A DNA stretch of 64,000 bases from Dietzia sp. ANT_WB102 (GCF_008369165.1 NZ_VOBA01000001.1:248001-312000); one strand, 5' to 3'. Counted from the first letter of the stretch, positions 8,287-17,402 are shown. The notes: generated from the sequence alone by a model not told the origin. Made by a program: numbers and translations.

Positions 8287-9591
8287 ATGAGTTCCCGCGC
8301 GATCACCGCCCTCACCCCCCGCGGCCGGGTGGCCGTGGCCGTGGCCCGCCTGGCGACCTGGGCATCGCGAGTCTCGGGACGCGGGTCGGGCGGGATGATC
8401 GGCGGTCTGGTGGCGTTGAAGCTAGATCCGCAGCTCATGCGCCAGCTCGCGGCGGGCCGACGTACCGTGCTAGTCACCGGGACCAATGGAAAGTCGACGA
8501 CGACGAGGATGCTCTCCTCCGCCCTGTCGACCATCGGCCCGGTGGCCTCGAACGCGAACGGCGACAATATGGACGCTGGCATCGTGTCCGCTCTCGGGGC
8601 CGACCGATCGGCCGGCTTGGCGGCGATTGAGGTCGATGAGCTGCACACGCCGGCGGTTGCGGAGAACACCACCCCCGAGGCGATCGTGTTGCTCAATCTC
8701 AGTCGCGATCAGTTGGACCGGGTCGGGGAGATCAACACGATCGAGCGTCGGTTGCGGGCGGGCGTCGCGGCGCAGCCCCAGGCGACCGTCGTGGCGAACT
8801 GCGACGACGTGATGATCACCTCCGTCGCCTACGACAACCCGTCCGTGGTGTGGGTGGCCGCCGGGTCGGCGTGGGCGGGCGACTCGGTGAGCTGCCCTCG
8901 TACCGGCGAGCCGATCTCCCGGACGGTCGACGAGACCGGGGCCGTGCGGTGGCGGTCGGACGGCACGCTGTCCGACGGCCGGAAGTTCGAGCGTCCTGTG
9001 CCGGACTGGTGGGTCGACGACCAGTCGATCCACGGGCCCGACGGGTTCACCGCGCCCCTGAGCCTGGCGATCCCGGGCCGGGCCAACCGGGGCAACGCCG
9101 CGCAGGCCGTGGCCGCGGCAGTCGCGATGGGCGCCGACCCCGCCGCTGCGGTCCGGGCGGTCGAGCAGGTCGACGACGTGGCTGGCCGCTACTCGACTGT
9201 CGACGTGGACGGCCGGGCCGCGCACCTGCTGCTGGCCAAGAACCCGGCCGGTTGGCAAGAGGCACTGGGGATGATCGACACCTCCGCCGACGGCCTGGTG
9301 ATCGCGGTGAACGGGCAGGTCGCCGACGGCGTGGACCTGTCGTGGCTGTGGGACGTTCGCTTCGAGAGCTTCGAGGGCGTGCCCGTGTACGCCTCGGGCG
9401 AGCGCGCTGCCGACCTCTCGGTGCGCCTGAGCTACGCCGGAGTCGAGCATCGGCTGGAACCCGACCCGCTGAAAGCGATCCGGGGTTGCCCACCCGGACG
9501 CGTGGAGGTGCTGGCGAACTACACCGCGTTCCGCGACCTGGGACGGGCGATCGCCGCCACCGGGGCCGACACGGGCCGGAAGGGGAAGTAG
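8287..9591 (+). CDS. murT: Lipid II isoglutaminyl synthase, Mur-ligase subunit MurT
   Basis: With GatD, MurT amidates the alpha-carboxyl of D-Glu in lipid II to D-isoglutamine at the cytoplasmic membrane, using ATP and glutamine-derived ammonia. The 434 residues show the Mur-ligase P-loop TGTNGKSTTTRML, the central domain, and the DUF1727 C-terminal domain with LLAKNPAGWQEAL. The usual four-cysteine zinc ribbon is degenerate: only one Cys remains, in SCPRTGEPI near residue 203, and the later Cys pair (around RSDGTLSDGRKFERP) is absent. The stop codon is followed two bases later by gatD. It appears to be translated from a leaderless mRNA. Confidence 0.93.
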   Translation: MSSRAITALTPRGRVAVAVARLATWASRVSGRGSGGMIGGLVALKLDPQLMRQLAAGRRTVLVTGTNGKSTTTRMLSSALSTIGPVASNANGDNMDAGIVSALGADRSAGLAAIEVDELHTPAVAENTTPEAIVLLNLSRDQLDRVGEINTIERRLRAGVAAQPQATVVANCDDVMITSVAYDNPSVVWVAAGSAWAGDSVSCPRTGEPISRTVDETGAVRWRSDGTLSDGRKFERPVPDWWVDDQSIHGPDGFTAPLSLAIPGRANRGNAAQAVAAAVAMGADPAAAVRAVEQVDDVAGRYSTVDVDGRAAHLLLAKNPAGWQEALGMIDTSADGLVIAVNGQVADGVDLSWLWDVRFESFEGVPVYASGERAADLSVRLSYAGVEHRLEPDPLKAIRGCPPGRVEVLANYTAFRDLGRAIAATGADTGRKGK

Positions 9592-9593
9592 CG

Positions 9594-10454
9594 ATGAGCG
9601 AGCACAGCACCCCGGCGGGAACTCCCGATCCGCGCCACGCGGGGGCAAGCGCGGCCGGGGCTTCGTCCTCGGCCTCCCCACTGAATACCGTGGCCGCTGA
9701 CTCTCCGCGGTCCACCGAGTCGACCGTGCGGATCGGCCTGATACTGCCGGACGTCATGGGCACCTATGGCGATGACGGCAACTCGCTGGTCCTGCGCCAG
9801 CGGTTGAGGTGGCGCGGTTACGACGCAGAGATCGTTCGGATCACGCTGGACGACGAGGTCCCCGACTCATGCGACCTCTACACAGTGGGCGGCGGGGAGG
9901 ACGCGGCGCAGAAGCTGGCGTCCCGGCACCTGTCCGAGTCGCCCGGACTGCAGCGGGCGGTCGAGCGCGGCACGCCGGTGCTGGCGATCTGTGCCGGGAT
10001 GCAGGTGTTCGGCGAGTGGTTCGTGGTCTCCGACGGCTCCCGCGCGCCCGGCCTCGGTCTGCTGGACGTCACCACCACGCCGCAGGCCTCCCGCTCGATC
10101 GGCGAGCTGGTGGTGGCGCCGCAGGTGGCGGGCCTGATGCAGCCGCTGACGGGTTTCGAGAACCACATGGGCGCCACCGTGTTGGGCCCCGACGCCGCCC
10201 CGCTCGGCCGCGTGACCTCCGGGGTCGGCAACGGCGTGCCCGCCGATCAGCAGGTCCCAGCCTCCGGGCTCGTCGAGGGCGTGGTCCAAGGTTCCATCAT
10301 TGCCACTTACATGCACGGGCCGGTGCTTGCTCGCAATCCGGAACTGGCCGATCTGCTGTTGTGCCGCGCGCTCGGCGTGGACGCTCTGCCGCCGATCGAG
10401 GTGCCGGCTGTGGAGCAGTTGCGACGCGAGCGGATCGCCGCCGCACGGCGCTGA
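9594..10454 (+). CDS. gatD: Lipid II isoglutaminyl synthase, glutaminase subunit GatD
   Basis: The glutamine amidotransferase partner of MurT: it hydrolyses glutamine and passes ammonia to the MurT active site. It is 286 residues long, starting at ATG 9594 two bases after murT, with GGAAGGGGAAG upstream inside murT. The first 40 residues are a Ser/Ala-rich extension before the conserved start (VRIGLILPDVMGTYGDDGN). The class I amidotransferase nucleophile lies in LAICAGMQVFGEWF, and the catalytic His in TYMHGPVLARNPELAD. The fold is the CobB/CobQ type, hence the old mycobacterial name cobQ2. The operon arrangement confirms the function. Confidence 0.94.
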   Translation: MSEHSTPAGTPDPRHAGASAAGASSSASPLNTVAADSPRSTESTVRIGLILPDVMGTYGDDGNSLVLRQRLRWRGYDAEIVRITLDDEVPDSCDLYTVGGGEDAAQKLASRHLSESPGLQRAVERGTPVLAICAGMQVFGEWFVVSDGSRAPGLGLLDVTTTPQASRSIGELVVAPQVAGLMQPLTGFENHMGATVLGPDAAPLGRVTSGVGNGVPADQQVPASGLVEGVVQGSIIATYMHGPVLARNPELADLLLCRALGVDALPPIEVPAVEQLRRERIAAARR

Positions 10455-10577
10455 GACAGTCGCTCTGCAGTGTTCGTGACCACCGGGGCGCAGCAGTCGG
10501 ATAGGCACTGGCACGCCACCCGGGGGTGGGTTCCGCCGCCGGCTATTCGATCGCCTGGCGTCCTGTCTCGGTTGACA

Positions 10578-10583
10578 TACCCT
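10578..10583 (+). promoter_or_regulatory. -10 box for leaderless amidohydrolase (TACCCT)
   Basis: TACCCT is followed by 7 bases and ATG 10591. TTGACA (10572-10577) directly abuts it and is too close to act as its -35 element. Confidence 0.5.
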
Positions 10584-10590
10584 CGGTGAC

Positions 10591-11520
10591 ATGTGTGACC
10601 ACCACGGCACCGCCATACTCACCGGATCAGTGACCCCTCCCGACCCTGAAGTCGAGTCGGCGCAGGTCCGTGCCCTATGGGAGCCGTTGGGCCTGCCGGG
10701 GATCATCGACGTGCACACCCATTTCATGCCGCCGCGCGTGTTGAACAAGGTGTGGGATTATTTCGACGCCGCCGGCCCCAAGATCGGTCGTCCCTGGCCC
10801 ATCACGTACCGGGAGGCGGAGGACGAGCGGGTCGAGCGGCTGCGCTCCTATGGAGTGCTGGCGTTCTCGTCGATGCTGTACCCGCACAAGCCCGACATGG
10901 GTGCCTGGCTCAATGCCTGGTCCGCGGAGTTCGCGTCCCGGCACCGGGACTGCCTGCACACGGCGACCTTCTACCCCGAGCCGACTGCGGGCGAGTACGT
11001 GCGCGACGCGGTCGAGGCGGGCGCGCAGGTGTTCAAGTCACACATTCAGGTCGGCGAGTACGATCCGGGCGATCCGCAGCTCGATCCGGTGTGGGGGTTG
11101 CTCGCCGAAGCACAGGTACCGACGGTCATCCACTGCGGGTCCGGCCCGGTGGCGGGCCAGTTCACCGGCCCCGAGCCTGTGGCCGCGGTGCTCGACCGAT
11201 TCCCGGATCTGCCGCTCATCGTCGCTCATATGGGGATGGGCGAGTACTCGGAGTTCCTCGACCTCGCTGAGCGATACGAGAACGTCTATCTGGACACCAC
11301 CATGGCCTTCACGGACTTCGTGGAGGCGATCACGCCGTTCCCGCAGGCAGAGCGCAGCCGGCTGGTCGACCTGGGTCACAAGGTCTTACTCGGGACGGAC
11401 TTCCCGAACATTCCCTACCCCTATGCGCACCAACTCGAGGCCCTGGCCGGGCTCGGGATGGGAGACGACTGGCTACGGTCGGTGTGGCACGGAAACGCCG
11501 CGGGGCTCTTCGGTCTCTGA
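10591..11520 (+). CDS. Amidohydrolase family protein (metal-dependent hydrolase)
   Basis: A 309-residue TIM-barrel amidohydrolase of the amidohydrolase-2 (decarboxylase/lactonase-like) group. Metal ligands are visible: DVHTHF near residue 40, VIHCGSGP near 180, [10 protein letters not shown] near 212, and GTDFPN near 270 with the terminal Asp. Substrate unknown; related enzymes act on cyclic amides, lactones or aromatic acids. The gene stands alone with its own leaderless promoter. Its last 48 bases overlap, in antisense, the end of recR. I see no neighbour that names the pathway. Confidence 0.8.
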   Translation: MCDHHGTAILTGSVTPPDPEVESAQVRALWEPLGLPGIIDVHTHFMPPRVLNKVWDYFDAAGPKIGRPWPITYREAEDERVERLRSYGVLAFSSMLYPHKPDMGAWLNAWSAEFASRHRDCLHTATFYPEPTAGEYVRDAVEAGAQVFKSHIQVGEYDPGDPQLDPVWGLLAEAQVPTVIHCGSGPVAGQFTGPEPVAAVLDRFPDLPLIVAHMGMGEYSEFLDLAERYENVYLDTTMAFTDFVEAITPFPQAERSRLVDLGHKVLLGTDFPNIPYPYAHQLEALAGLGMGDDWLRSVWHGNAAGLFGL

Positions 11521-12264
11521 CTGCGCGTCGAGTTCTGACTCCGCGCCCGGGTAGCCGATCTCCTGGTCTGCCGGGGCTGGGGCCACGGGCTCAGCGGGGT
11601 CGACCTGCTCGGGCCGCAGGACACCGCCGGACCGTGGGGTCTGCGCGGGCCCGCCGGACAGGATGCGGCGACCGGACAATGCGCTGCCCAGGGTGAGTTC
11701 ATCGGCGAACTCCAGGTCGGCCCCCATCGGTAAGCCCGAGGCCAGGCGGCTCACCACGAGTTCGGGGAAGGGCCGCAGCAGCCGGGCGAGGTAGGTGCTG
11801 GTGGCCTCGCCGGTGGTGTTGGGGTCGGTCGCGATGATGATCTCCGCGATCTCCTCGCCCTCGAATTCGGCGCCGACCCGCCGCATCAGGCTGGCGATGC
11901 GGAGTTCGTTTGGTCCGATGCCGTTGATCGGGTCGAGCGCGCCGCCGAGCACGTGGTAGAGGCCGCGGAATTCGCGGGTGCGTTCGATGGCCTCGATGTC
12001 CTTGGGCTCCTCGACTACGCAGATGAGCGTGGGGTCGCGGCGCGGGTCCGAGCAGATGCGGCAACGTTCGGCTGCGGCGACTGTCCCGCAGACCTCGCAG
12101 TAGGTGATGCCATCGACCACGGCCTGCAGTGCGGATCGGAGTCGTTCGACGGATTCGGGCTCGGCCTGCAGCAGGTGGAAGGCCAGGCGCTGCGCGGACT
12201 TCGGACCGATGCCCGGCAGTTTGCCGAACTCGTCAATCAGGTTCTGGACCGGTCCCTCGTACAT
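11473..12264 (-). CDS. recR: Recombination protein RecR
   Basis: RecR works with RecO in RecA loading during gap repair. The start at 12264 ([20 protein letters not shown]) is preceded by AGGAAAG. Visible: helix-hairpin-helix ([19 protein letters not shown]), the four-cysteine zinc finger ([16 protein letters not shown]), and the Toprim domain ([17 protein letters not shown] ... [12 protein letters not shown]). At 263 residues it is about 60 longer than usual: after the conserved end ([13 protein letters not shown]) comes an acidic, Pro/Glu-rich tail. The tail region overlaps the convergent amidohydrolase by 48 bases. It is last in a dnaX-ybaB-recR unit. Confidence 0.95.
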   Translation of the reverse strand: MYEGPVQNLIDEFGKLPGIGPKSAQRLAFHLLQAEPESVERLRSALQAVVDGITYCEVCGTVAAAERCRICSDPRRDPTLICVVEEPKDIEAIERTREFRGLYHVLGGALDPINGIGPNELRIASLMRRVGAEFEGEEIAEIIIATDPNTTGEATSTYLARLLRPFPELVVSRLASGLPMGADLEFADELTLGSALSGRRILSGGPAQTPRSGGVLRPEQVDPAEPVAPAPADQEIGYPGAESELDAQSETEEPRGVSVPHRP

Positions 12265-12374
12265 CGCGCTTTCCTGTGCTCTTACTGGCCCGACGACGGC
12301 TGCGTCGCCGGGTGGCGGGCCCGGTGTGAGCGGAACCCGGTGGCGGGACCCGGAACATGCCGGGCCCCGCAGGT

Positions 12375-12710
12375 TCACATGCCTAGGCCGCCCATCATGT
12401 CTCCGAGGCCCCCGCCGGAGGCCAGTGGGCCGAGGCGGGACTCGGCGAGCTCCTGGACCTTGGTGTGGGCGTCGCCGAACGCGCCGACGATGAGGTCCTG
12501 CAACGTCTCGATGTCCTCGGGGTCGACGACCTTCGGGTCGATCGTGACGCTGGTGACCTCACCGGTGCCGCGCATGGAGACGGAGACGAGTCCGCCGCCC
12601 GCCTGTCCGTCGACGGTGCTCGCGGCGATCTGCTGCTGCGCGTCGGCGAGCTGGGCCTGCATTTGCTGGGCCTGCTGGAGCAGTGCGTTCATGTCGGGTC
12701 CGGGCTGCAT
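12375..12710 (-). CDS. YbaB/EbfC family nucleoid-associated protein
   Basis: A 111-residue DNA-binding protein of the YbaB family, a dimeric nucleoid-associated protein conserved next to recR. Visible: the long Gln-rich helix [20 protein letters not shown], then [20 protein letters not shown], and a Gly/Met-rich tail. It starts at 12710 with AAAGGA upstream. The gene lies between dnaX and recR on the same strand; conserved co-location implies a role in DNA replication or repair, but the biochemical role is not established. Confidence 0.93.
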   Translation of the reverse strand: MQPGPDMNALLQQAQQMQAQLADAQQQIAASTVDGQAGGGLVSVSMRGTGEVTSVTIDPKVVDPEDIETLQDLIVGAFGDAHTKVQELAESRLGPLASGGGLGDMMGGLGM

Positions 12711-12884
12711 GGCGGGGTCCTTTCGGCGGTGTGCGGGGCAGTGCCTGTTTATGTCTGTTTATGCCTGGTGATGCCGGTTCGTGACAGTTCAAGCATGATC
12801 CTGCCGGGTGGGACCCGGTCGGTCAGTTCCCAGCGTAACCGTCAGGTAGGACACTGCGCCCCGGCGCGCGGCGGGGCGGGTGGG

Positions 12885-15440
12885 TCAGCGCTCGAGTGGG
12901 CGGGCCCCGAGGTGCTCCTTGAGCAGGGCCAATGCAATGTCCTCACCGGTGCGGTGGTCGAGGTTCTGGGGGCCGCTGCGGGCCTCGTCCACCATCTCGT
13001 CCTCGCTGACCGGCGGTGGGGGCGGGCTGTTCGGCTCACCCGGTTCCGGGTCGGGTTCCTCGGTCGGGGGCGGGATGTCGTCGTAGCCACCGCCCGCGCG
13101 ACCTCCTGGCTGGCCCTGCCCGGCGTCGACGTCACGCAGTCGGCGCTCCCAGCCCCGCGGCTCGCCCTGGTGGGGCCCGCCGGGGGCGTCAGTAGGGCCC
13201 GCGGCGGGTCCCCGTCCGGGTGCTGATGGTGCCGAGTCTGCGGGGCGCCCGCTCGCGGGCGCGGCGGGAGCATTCCCGGAGGTGCAGCGGATGGTCCAGT
13301 CCCCGCCCACGACCTCGGTGATTGAGTCGGTGATCGCGGTGGCATTGTGCGGCTGGGATAGTCGCTTGGCCAGCGGCGCGTAGTCGTGGACCAGGTGGAT
13401 CACCCGTCCGTCCACGCCAGCGACCGTGGCGCCGGCGAGCATGACCTCCACGGTGCGGGTGCGGGTGCGTACCGCCTCGCGAATGGCGGGCCAGGCGCGG
13501 CGGATGTCCTCGGCCTCGATTCCGGTCGCGGCCGCGGCGGGAGCAGGGGCCGACTCCGGCGCGGGGTCGGGCTGTCCGCGCCACGGGTCGTCGGTCTGAG
13601 CAGGCGCAGGCTGAGCTGACACCGCTGCGGGGGTCGGCTCGGGGGCGGTCTGCGCTGCGGGAATGGGGGCCGGGGCGTCCGTCCGGGCGGCTGACTCCGC
13701 GGTCGGGGCCGCAGCCTCGGCATCGGAACTGGAGGCGGACGACCCGGGGCCGGGCGTCAAGAATTCCTCAACCGGGGGCGTCTCCGCCGGGCGGGGCTGC
13801 TCTGCAGATACGGGCGCGGGAGCAGCCGCAGGCGCGGGCGCGGTGTCGGCCACTGGCTGCGGCTCCGACGTCGGCGGCGGTGTCGACTGTGACGGCGGCG
13901 CTGATTGCGACGGCTCCGACTCCGGCCCGGACGTCCGGTTCGCCACGACCTGCTCCGCGACGGATTCGGCGGGCACGGCCGGCGCGCCGGGGTCAGCGGC
14001 GAACGCAGGCTGGCCTGACACCGGCTGGGAATTCTCTGGCTGGGACGGCGCTGCCTGGCGGGACCGCGTGGGTGCGGAAGGCGACTCGGGCGCCGCAGTC
14101 GGAGCGGGTGCGGGCTCGGGCGGCAACTGCGACCGGCGCACGAACTTCGGACGCCCCTCGGCCTGGCCCGGAGTGTGCGACGCCGGTCCGCCTGCGGGGC
14201 CGGGGCGGGACTCGCCGTCGTCGCTGTGAGGGGCCCCGCCCGAATCGGCTCCCCCGCCCCCGGCGGCACCCACCGCGGCGGCCGGTCGCACCGCACCCGA
14301 CTCGAGCGACTCGACGCGCTGCAGCAGCGCGGCCATGGAATCGTCGGCCGACGGCAGCAGCAACTTGGCACAGAGGATCTCCAGCAGCAGCCGCGGCGAC
14401 GTGGCCCCGCGCATCGACCCCATCCCCTCGTGCACCATGTCGGCGCAGCGGGCGAGAGTGGCGGGCCCGATGTTCTCGGCTTGGCGTCGCATGGTCTCGG
14501 CTTGCTCCACCGGCGCGTCGACGAGCCCACGCTCGATCGCCTGCGGCACGGACTGCACCATGATGAGGTCCCGCAGGCGCTGCAGGAGGTCGGCGGCGAA
14601 CCGGCGCGGGTCGTGGCCGGCCTCGACGACCTTGTCGACCGTCCGGAACAGCGTGGCCCCGTCGCCGACTGCCAGCGCGTCGACCGTGTCATCGATGAGC
14701 GCGACCTCGGTCGCCCCGAGCAGACTCACCGCGCGCGGGTAGGTGATGCCCTCGTCGCCGGCGCCGGCCATCAATTGGTCCAGCACGCTGAGCGTGTCAC
14801 GCGGGGACCCGCCACCGGACCGGATGACCAGCGGGAACACAGTCGGCTCGACCTGCACCCCCTCCTGCTCGCAGATCCGCTCGAGCAGCCCGCGCATCGA
14901 CGTCGGCGTGAGCAGCCGGAATGGGTAATGGTGCGTCCGCGAACGAATGGTCGGCAGGACCTTCTCCGGCTCGGTGGTCGCGAAGATGAAGATGAGATGC
15001 TCCGGTGGCTCCTCCACGATCTTGAGCAGCGCATTGAAGCCCGCGTTGGTGACCATGTGGGCCTCATCGATGATGAGCACCCGGTACCTCGACGACGCCG
15101 GCGCGAAGAACGCCCGCTCGCGCAGTTCGCGCGTGTCATCGACACCGCCGTGGCTGGCCGCGTCGAGCTCGGTGACGTCGAGGGTCCCGGTTCCACCGGG
15201 CGCGAGTGCGACGCACGAGTCACACTCCCCACACGGGGTGGCGGTGGGCCCGTGGACGCAGTTGAGCGAGCGCGCCAGGATGCGGGCGGACGAGGTCTTG
15301 CCGCAGCCGCGCGGGCCGGAGAAGAGGTAGGCGTGGTTGATACGACCGGAGGACAGTGCCACCGACAACGGTTCGGTGACGTGCTCCTGACCCACGACCT
15401 CGGCGAAGGAGGCGGGGCGATACTTCCGATAGAGGGCCAC
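12885..15440 (-). CDS. dnaX: DNA polymerase III subunits gamma and tau
   Basis: Clamp-loader ATPase of the replisome, 851 residues. N-terminal AAA+ domain: Walker A GPRGCGKTSSARIL, the zinc module cysteines in CVHGPTATPCGECDSC, Walker B LIIDEAHM, and sensor 1 (FIFATTEPEKV). Domain III follows to about residue 370. Residues 380-630 are a long Pro/Ala/Ser-rich linker, and the C-terminal tau part (AWPAIREAVRTRTRTVEVML) is retained. I see no frameshift site for a short gamma form. The GTG start at 15440 is preceded by TACCCT and six bases, so the mRNA is probably leaderless. It is first in a unit with ybaB and recR. Confidence 0.95.
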   Translation of the reverse strand: MALYRKYRPASFAEVVGQEHVTEPLSVALSSGRINHAYLFSGPRGCGKTSSARILARSLNCVHGPTATPCGECDSCVALAPGGTGTLDVTELDAASHGGVDDTRELRERAFFAPASSRYRVLIIDEAHMVTNAGFNALLKIVEEPPEHLIFIFATTEPEKVLPTIRSRTHHYPFRLLTPTSMRGLLERICEQEGVQVEPTVFPLVIRSGGGSPRDTLSVLDQLMAGAGDEGITYPRAVSLLGATEVALIDDTVDALAVGDGATLFRTVDKVVEAGHDPRRFAADLLQRLRDLIMVQSVPQAIERGLVDAPVEQAETMRRQAENIGPATLARCADMVHEGMGSMRGATSPRLLLEILCAKLLLPSADDSMAALLQRVESLESGAVRPAAAVGAAGGGGADSGGAPHSDDGESRPGPAGGPASHTPGQAEGRPKFVRRSQLPPEPAPAPTAAPESPSAPTRSRQAAPSQPENSQPVSGQPAFAADPGAPAVPAESVAEQVVANRTSGPESEPSQSAPPSQSTPPPTSEPQPVADTAPAPAAAPAPVSAEQPRPAETPPVEEFLTPGPGSSASSSDAEAAAPTAESAARTDAPAPIPAAQTAPEPTPAAVSAQPAPAQTDDPWRGQPDPAPESAPAPAAAATGIEAEDIRRAWPAIREAVRTRTRTVEVMLAGATVAGVDGRVIHLVHDYAPLAKRLSQPHNATAITDSITEVVGGDWTIRCTSGNAPAAPASGRPADSAPSAPGRGPAAGPTDAPGGPHQGEPRGWERRLRDVDAGQGQPGGRAGGGYDDIPPPTEEPDPEPGEPNSPPPPPVSEDEMVDEARSGPQNLDHRTGEDIALALLKEHLGARPLER

Positions 15441-15446
15441 GTCTAG

Positions 15447-15452
15447 AGGGTA
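15447..15452 (-). promoter_or_regulatory. -10 box for leaderless dnaX (TACCCT)
   Basis: On the minus strand TACCCT is followed by 6 bases (CTAGAC) and the GTG start of dnaX at 15440. There is no ribosome-binding site. Confidence 0.55.
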
Positions 15453-15613
15453 CCCAGGGGGTACGACGACGACGAGGACAGCGTTCGTCTCGCGCTGACG
15501 CGTGCCGGGATGTGCCGAAATGACCGGAGGGGCCGCGCCATGCGCAGCCCCTCCCGACGTCCCTCGCGCGCGGAACGGGCCCCCTCAGACCCCCGCAGCG
15601 CGGTTCCCGAACC

Positions 15614-15666
15614 GATATCAGACACCGGCCCCTCACAGCCCCTCAGCTGTATCCGGTGTCCGTATC
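15614..15666. repeat. Inverted repeat upstream of dnaX
   Basis: Arms GATATCAGACACCGG (15614-15628) and CCGGTGTCCGTATC (15653-15666) share a perfect GACACCGG core and matching GATA ends, with a 24-base loop. It lies about 170-225 bases upstream of the dnaX start. Operator or RNA hairpin cannot be decided from sequence. Confidence 0.45.
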
Positions 15667-15794
15667 TCTCTGGCCCGGACCGCTCCGATACAACCAGACG
15701 CCCCCGGCCCGGACAAGACGTTGCAGCGGTTGACACACGCTCAATAGAGCGGGCGATTCACATTCGCGCAGGTGGCAGGCCCGCCTATGGTGCG

Positions 15795-15882
15795 GACGTC
15801 GATATCCACAATCTGGGAATGTGGTCGACATCACGAGCGGGCAGACGCGCAGGTCACGTCGACATCTCAACGTCGACAGCGG
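15795..15882. repeat. Four-copy GTCGACATC iteron-like cluster
   Basis: Copies: GACGTCGATATCCAC (15795), GTGGTCGACATCACG (15821), CACGTCGACATCTCA (15855) and AACGTCGACAGCGGA (15869). The last two are directly adjacent with a 14-base period. The shared core is CGTCGACATC. Confidence 0.45.
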
Positions 15883-15963
15883 ACACTGCGGAGCGCGCTC
15901 CATTAAGGGCGGGGGTTAACGGATCCCAGCCTGTCGTTACAGGCGACCAGGTCCGGTGGGGCG

Positions 15964-17238
15964 TCAGCCGGGGAGCGCGGCGCGGCAGGCCGCCAGCAGG
16001 GCACACAGACCCACGACGTCCATGGCGGCCTCGACCTCGGCCAGCGGCGGAAGCGTGGGCGCCAGACGGATGTGCCGATCGTCGGGGTCCTCACCGTACG
16101 GGTACGCCGACCCCGCCGGGGTGAGTGCGACCCCGGCCTCCTTGGCTAGGCGGACAGTCTCGGCGGCGGTTCCGTCGACCACCTCGAGATCGATGAAGTA
16201 CCCGCCCTCGGGCCGGGTCCAGCGAGCCACGTCGTACTCGCCCACCCTGCGGGTCAGGGCGGCAGCCGCGGCCTCGAACTTGGGCGCGATGAGGTCACGG
16301 TGGCGGAGCATGAGCGCGCGCACGCCGTCGGCGTCTTCGAAGAATCGGGCATGCGCGAGCTGGTTGACCTTGTTCGGTCCGATGGAGCGCATGGCAGTGT
16401 GGCCCAGGTACCAGTCGAGATTGGCGCGTGAGGACGAGAAGAACGACACCCCGGCGCCGGCGAAGGTGATCTTGGAGGTCGAGCACACCTGCCAGAAGCG
16501 GTTGGGGTGTCCCGCCTCGGCGGCCAGCGTGTCCACGTCGGGGACCTTGGGGAAGTCCTCGGTGAGCGTGTGGACGACATAGGCGTTGTCCCACACGACC
16601 CGGAAGTCCGGGGCCGCGGTGGCCATGCGCGCGAGACGGGAGACGGTGTGGTCGTCGTACACCGCGCCGGTCGGGTTGGCGAAGATCGGGACGCACCACA
16701 TGCCCTTGATGGACGGGTCACTCGCCACGAGACGTTCGACCTCGTCCATGTCCGGACCGGTCGGGCCCAACGGCACCGGGATCATCTCGATGCCGAGCGC
16801 CTCGGTGATGCCGAAGTGGCGGTCATAACCAGGGACCGGACAGAGCCAGCGCAGCGTCGGCTCGTCCTTCCACGGGCGCTGCGAGTCGGACGTGCCGAAA
16901 AGCATCGAGAACGCCAGCAGGTCATACATGATCGACAGGCTCGCGTTGTCCTGGGCGATCACCCGATCGGCGTCCACGCCCAGCAGTTCGGCGAAGATCG
17001 ACCGCAGCTCGGGCAAGCCGGCTCCGCCGCCATAGTTGCGCACGTCGGTTTTGCCCGCGAGGTGATCGCCTTCTCCCGGCAGCGACAGCAGACGCTCGGA
17101 CAGGTCCAACTGCTCGGGCGAGGGCTTCCCTCGCGTCAGGTCGAGGGCCAGGCCCTTGCCTGCCAGCGCGTCGTACTCGGTTGCCAGCTGCGACTCGAGT
17201 CGAGCGAGTTCGTCGGCGGGGAGTTCGGACAGCGCCAC
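15964..17238 (-). CDS. PLP-dependent aspartate aminotransferase (Rv3722c type)
   Basis: A 424-residue class I/II aminotransferase closely matching the divergent actinobacterial family typified by Rv3722c, known as the main aspartate aminotransferase there. It would link glutamate and oxaloacetate to aspartate and so feed nitrogen metabolism. Visible: DLTRGKPSPEQLDLS at the N-terminus, RNYGGGAGLPELR, FANPTGAVY, and CSTSKITFAGAGVSFF with the Schiff-base Lys. I chose GTG 17238 because GGAGG precedes it by seven bases and because the frame further upstream runs through the SRP RNA gene. dnaX lies downstream on the same strand after a long gap. Confidence 0.87.
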   Translation of the reverse strand: MALSELPADELARLESQLATEYDALAGKGLALDLTRGKPSPEQLDLSERLLSLPGEGDHLAGKTDVRNYGGGAGLPELRSIFAELLGVDADRVIAQDNASLSIMYDLLAFSMLFGTSDSQRPWKDEPTLRWLCPVPGYDRHFGITEALGIEMIPVPLGPTGPDMDEVERLVASDPSIKGMWCVPIFANPTGAVYDDHTVSRLARMATAAPDFRVVWDNAYVVHTLTEDFPKVPDVDTLAAEAGHPNRFWQVCSTSKITFAGAGVSFFSSSRANLDWYLGHTAMRSIGPNKVNQLAHARFFEDADGVRALMLRHRDLIAPKFEAAAAALTRRVGEYDVARWTRPEGGYFIDLEVVDGTAAETVRLAKEAGVALTPAGSAYPYGEDPDDRHIRLAPTLPPLAEVEAAMDVVGLCALLAACRAALPG

Positions 17239-17301
17239 TGTGGCCTCCGGCGGGATCGACAACTTCGGTGTTGGTGCCCTAAGACATGTCCCAAGACATA
17301 A

Positions 17302-17389
17302 GGGGACCCCGCGCACCCGCCAGAGCCCGCTGACCCTTGCTGCCTTCCGGCCCTGGGGGAGTTCACAGGATGGACGCCGCGCGGGGTCC
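17302..17389 (-). ncRNA. ffs: Signal recognition particle RNA, small bacterial type
   Basis: The minus strand carries the conserved SRP RNA apical domain (CCGGAAGGCAGCAAGGG) flanked by a long helix. GGACCCCGCGC at the 5' end pairs perfectly with GCGCGGGGTCC at the 3' end. It binds Ffh and directs ribosomes to the membrane. A TAGACT box ends 7 bases before the first G, giving an internal yardstick for -10 to start spacing in this genome. The upstream neighbour is tRNA-Ser(GGA) on the other strand. Confidence 0.92.
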
Positions 17390-17396
17390 ATGGACG

Positions 17397-17402
17397 AGTC
17401 TA
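17397..17402 (-). promoter_or_regulatory. -10 box of the SRP RNA gene (TAGACT)
   Basis: TAGACT on the minus strand, then 7 bases, then the first paired G of the SRP RNA. No consensus -35 hexamer is visible upstream. Confidence 0.65.

Larger units (their letters stand above)
15441..15963. other. 523-base intergenic region upstream of dnaX
   Basis: No convincing coding frame, tRNA or known RNA motif. It contains a hairpin-forming dyad (15614-15666), four copies of a GTCGACATC-like motif (15795-15882), and a TTGACA with no matching -10 near 15732. The downstream end of the minus-strand aminotransferase is at 15964. Confidence 0.6.

Noticed and set aside
15732-15765. TTGACA-type promoter in the gap upstream of dnaX
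   Set aside because: No matching -10 hexamer at 16-18 bases and no gene follows on that strand.
15443-15903. Short frames in the gap upstream of dnaX
   Set aside because: No ribosome site, no recognisable motif, and composition unlike neighbouring proteins; treated as non-coding.
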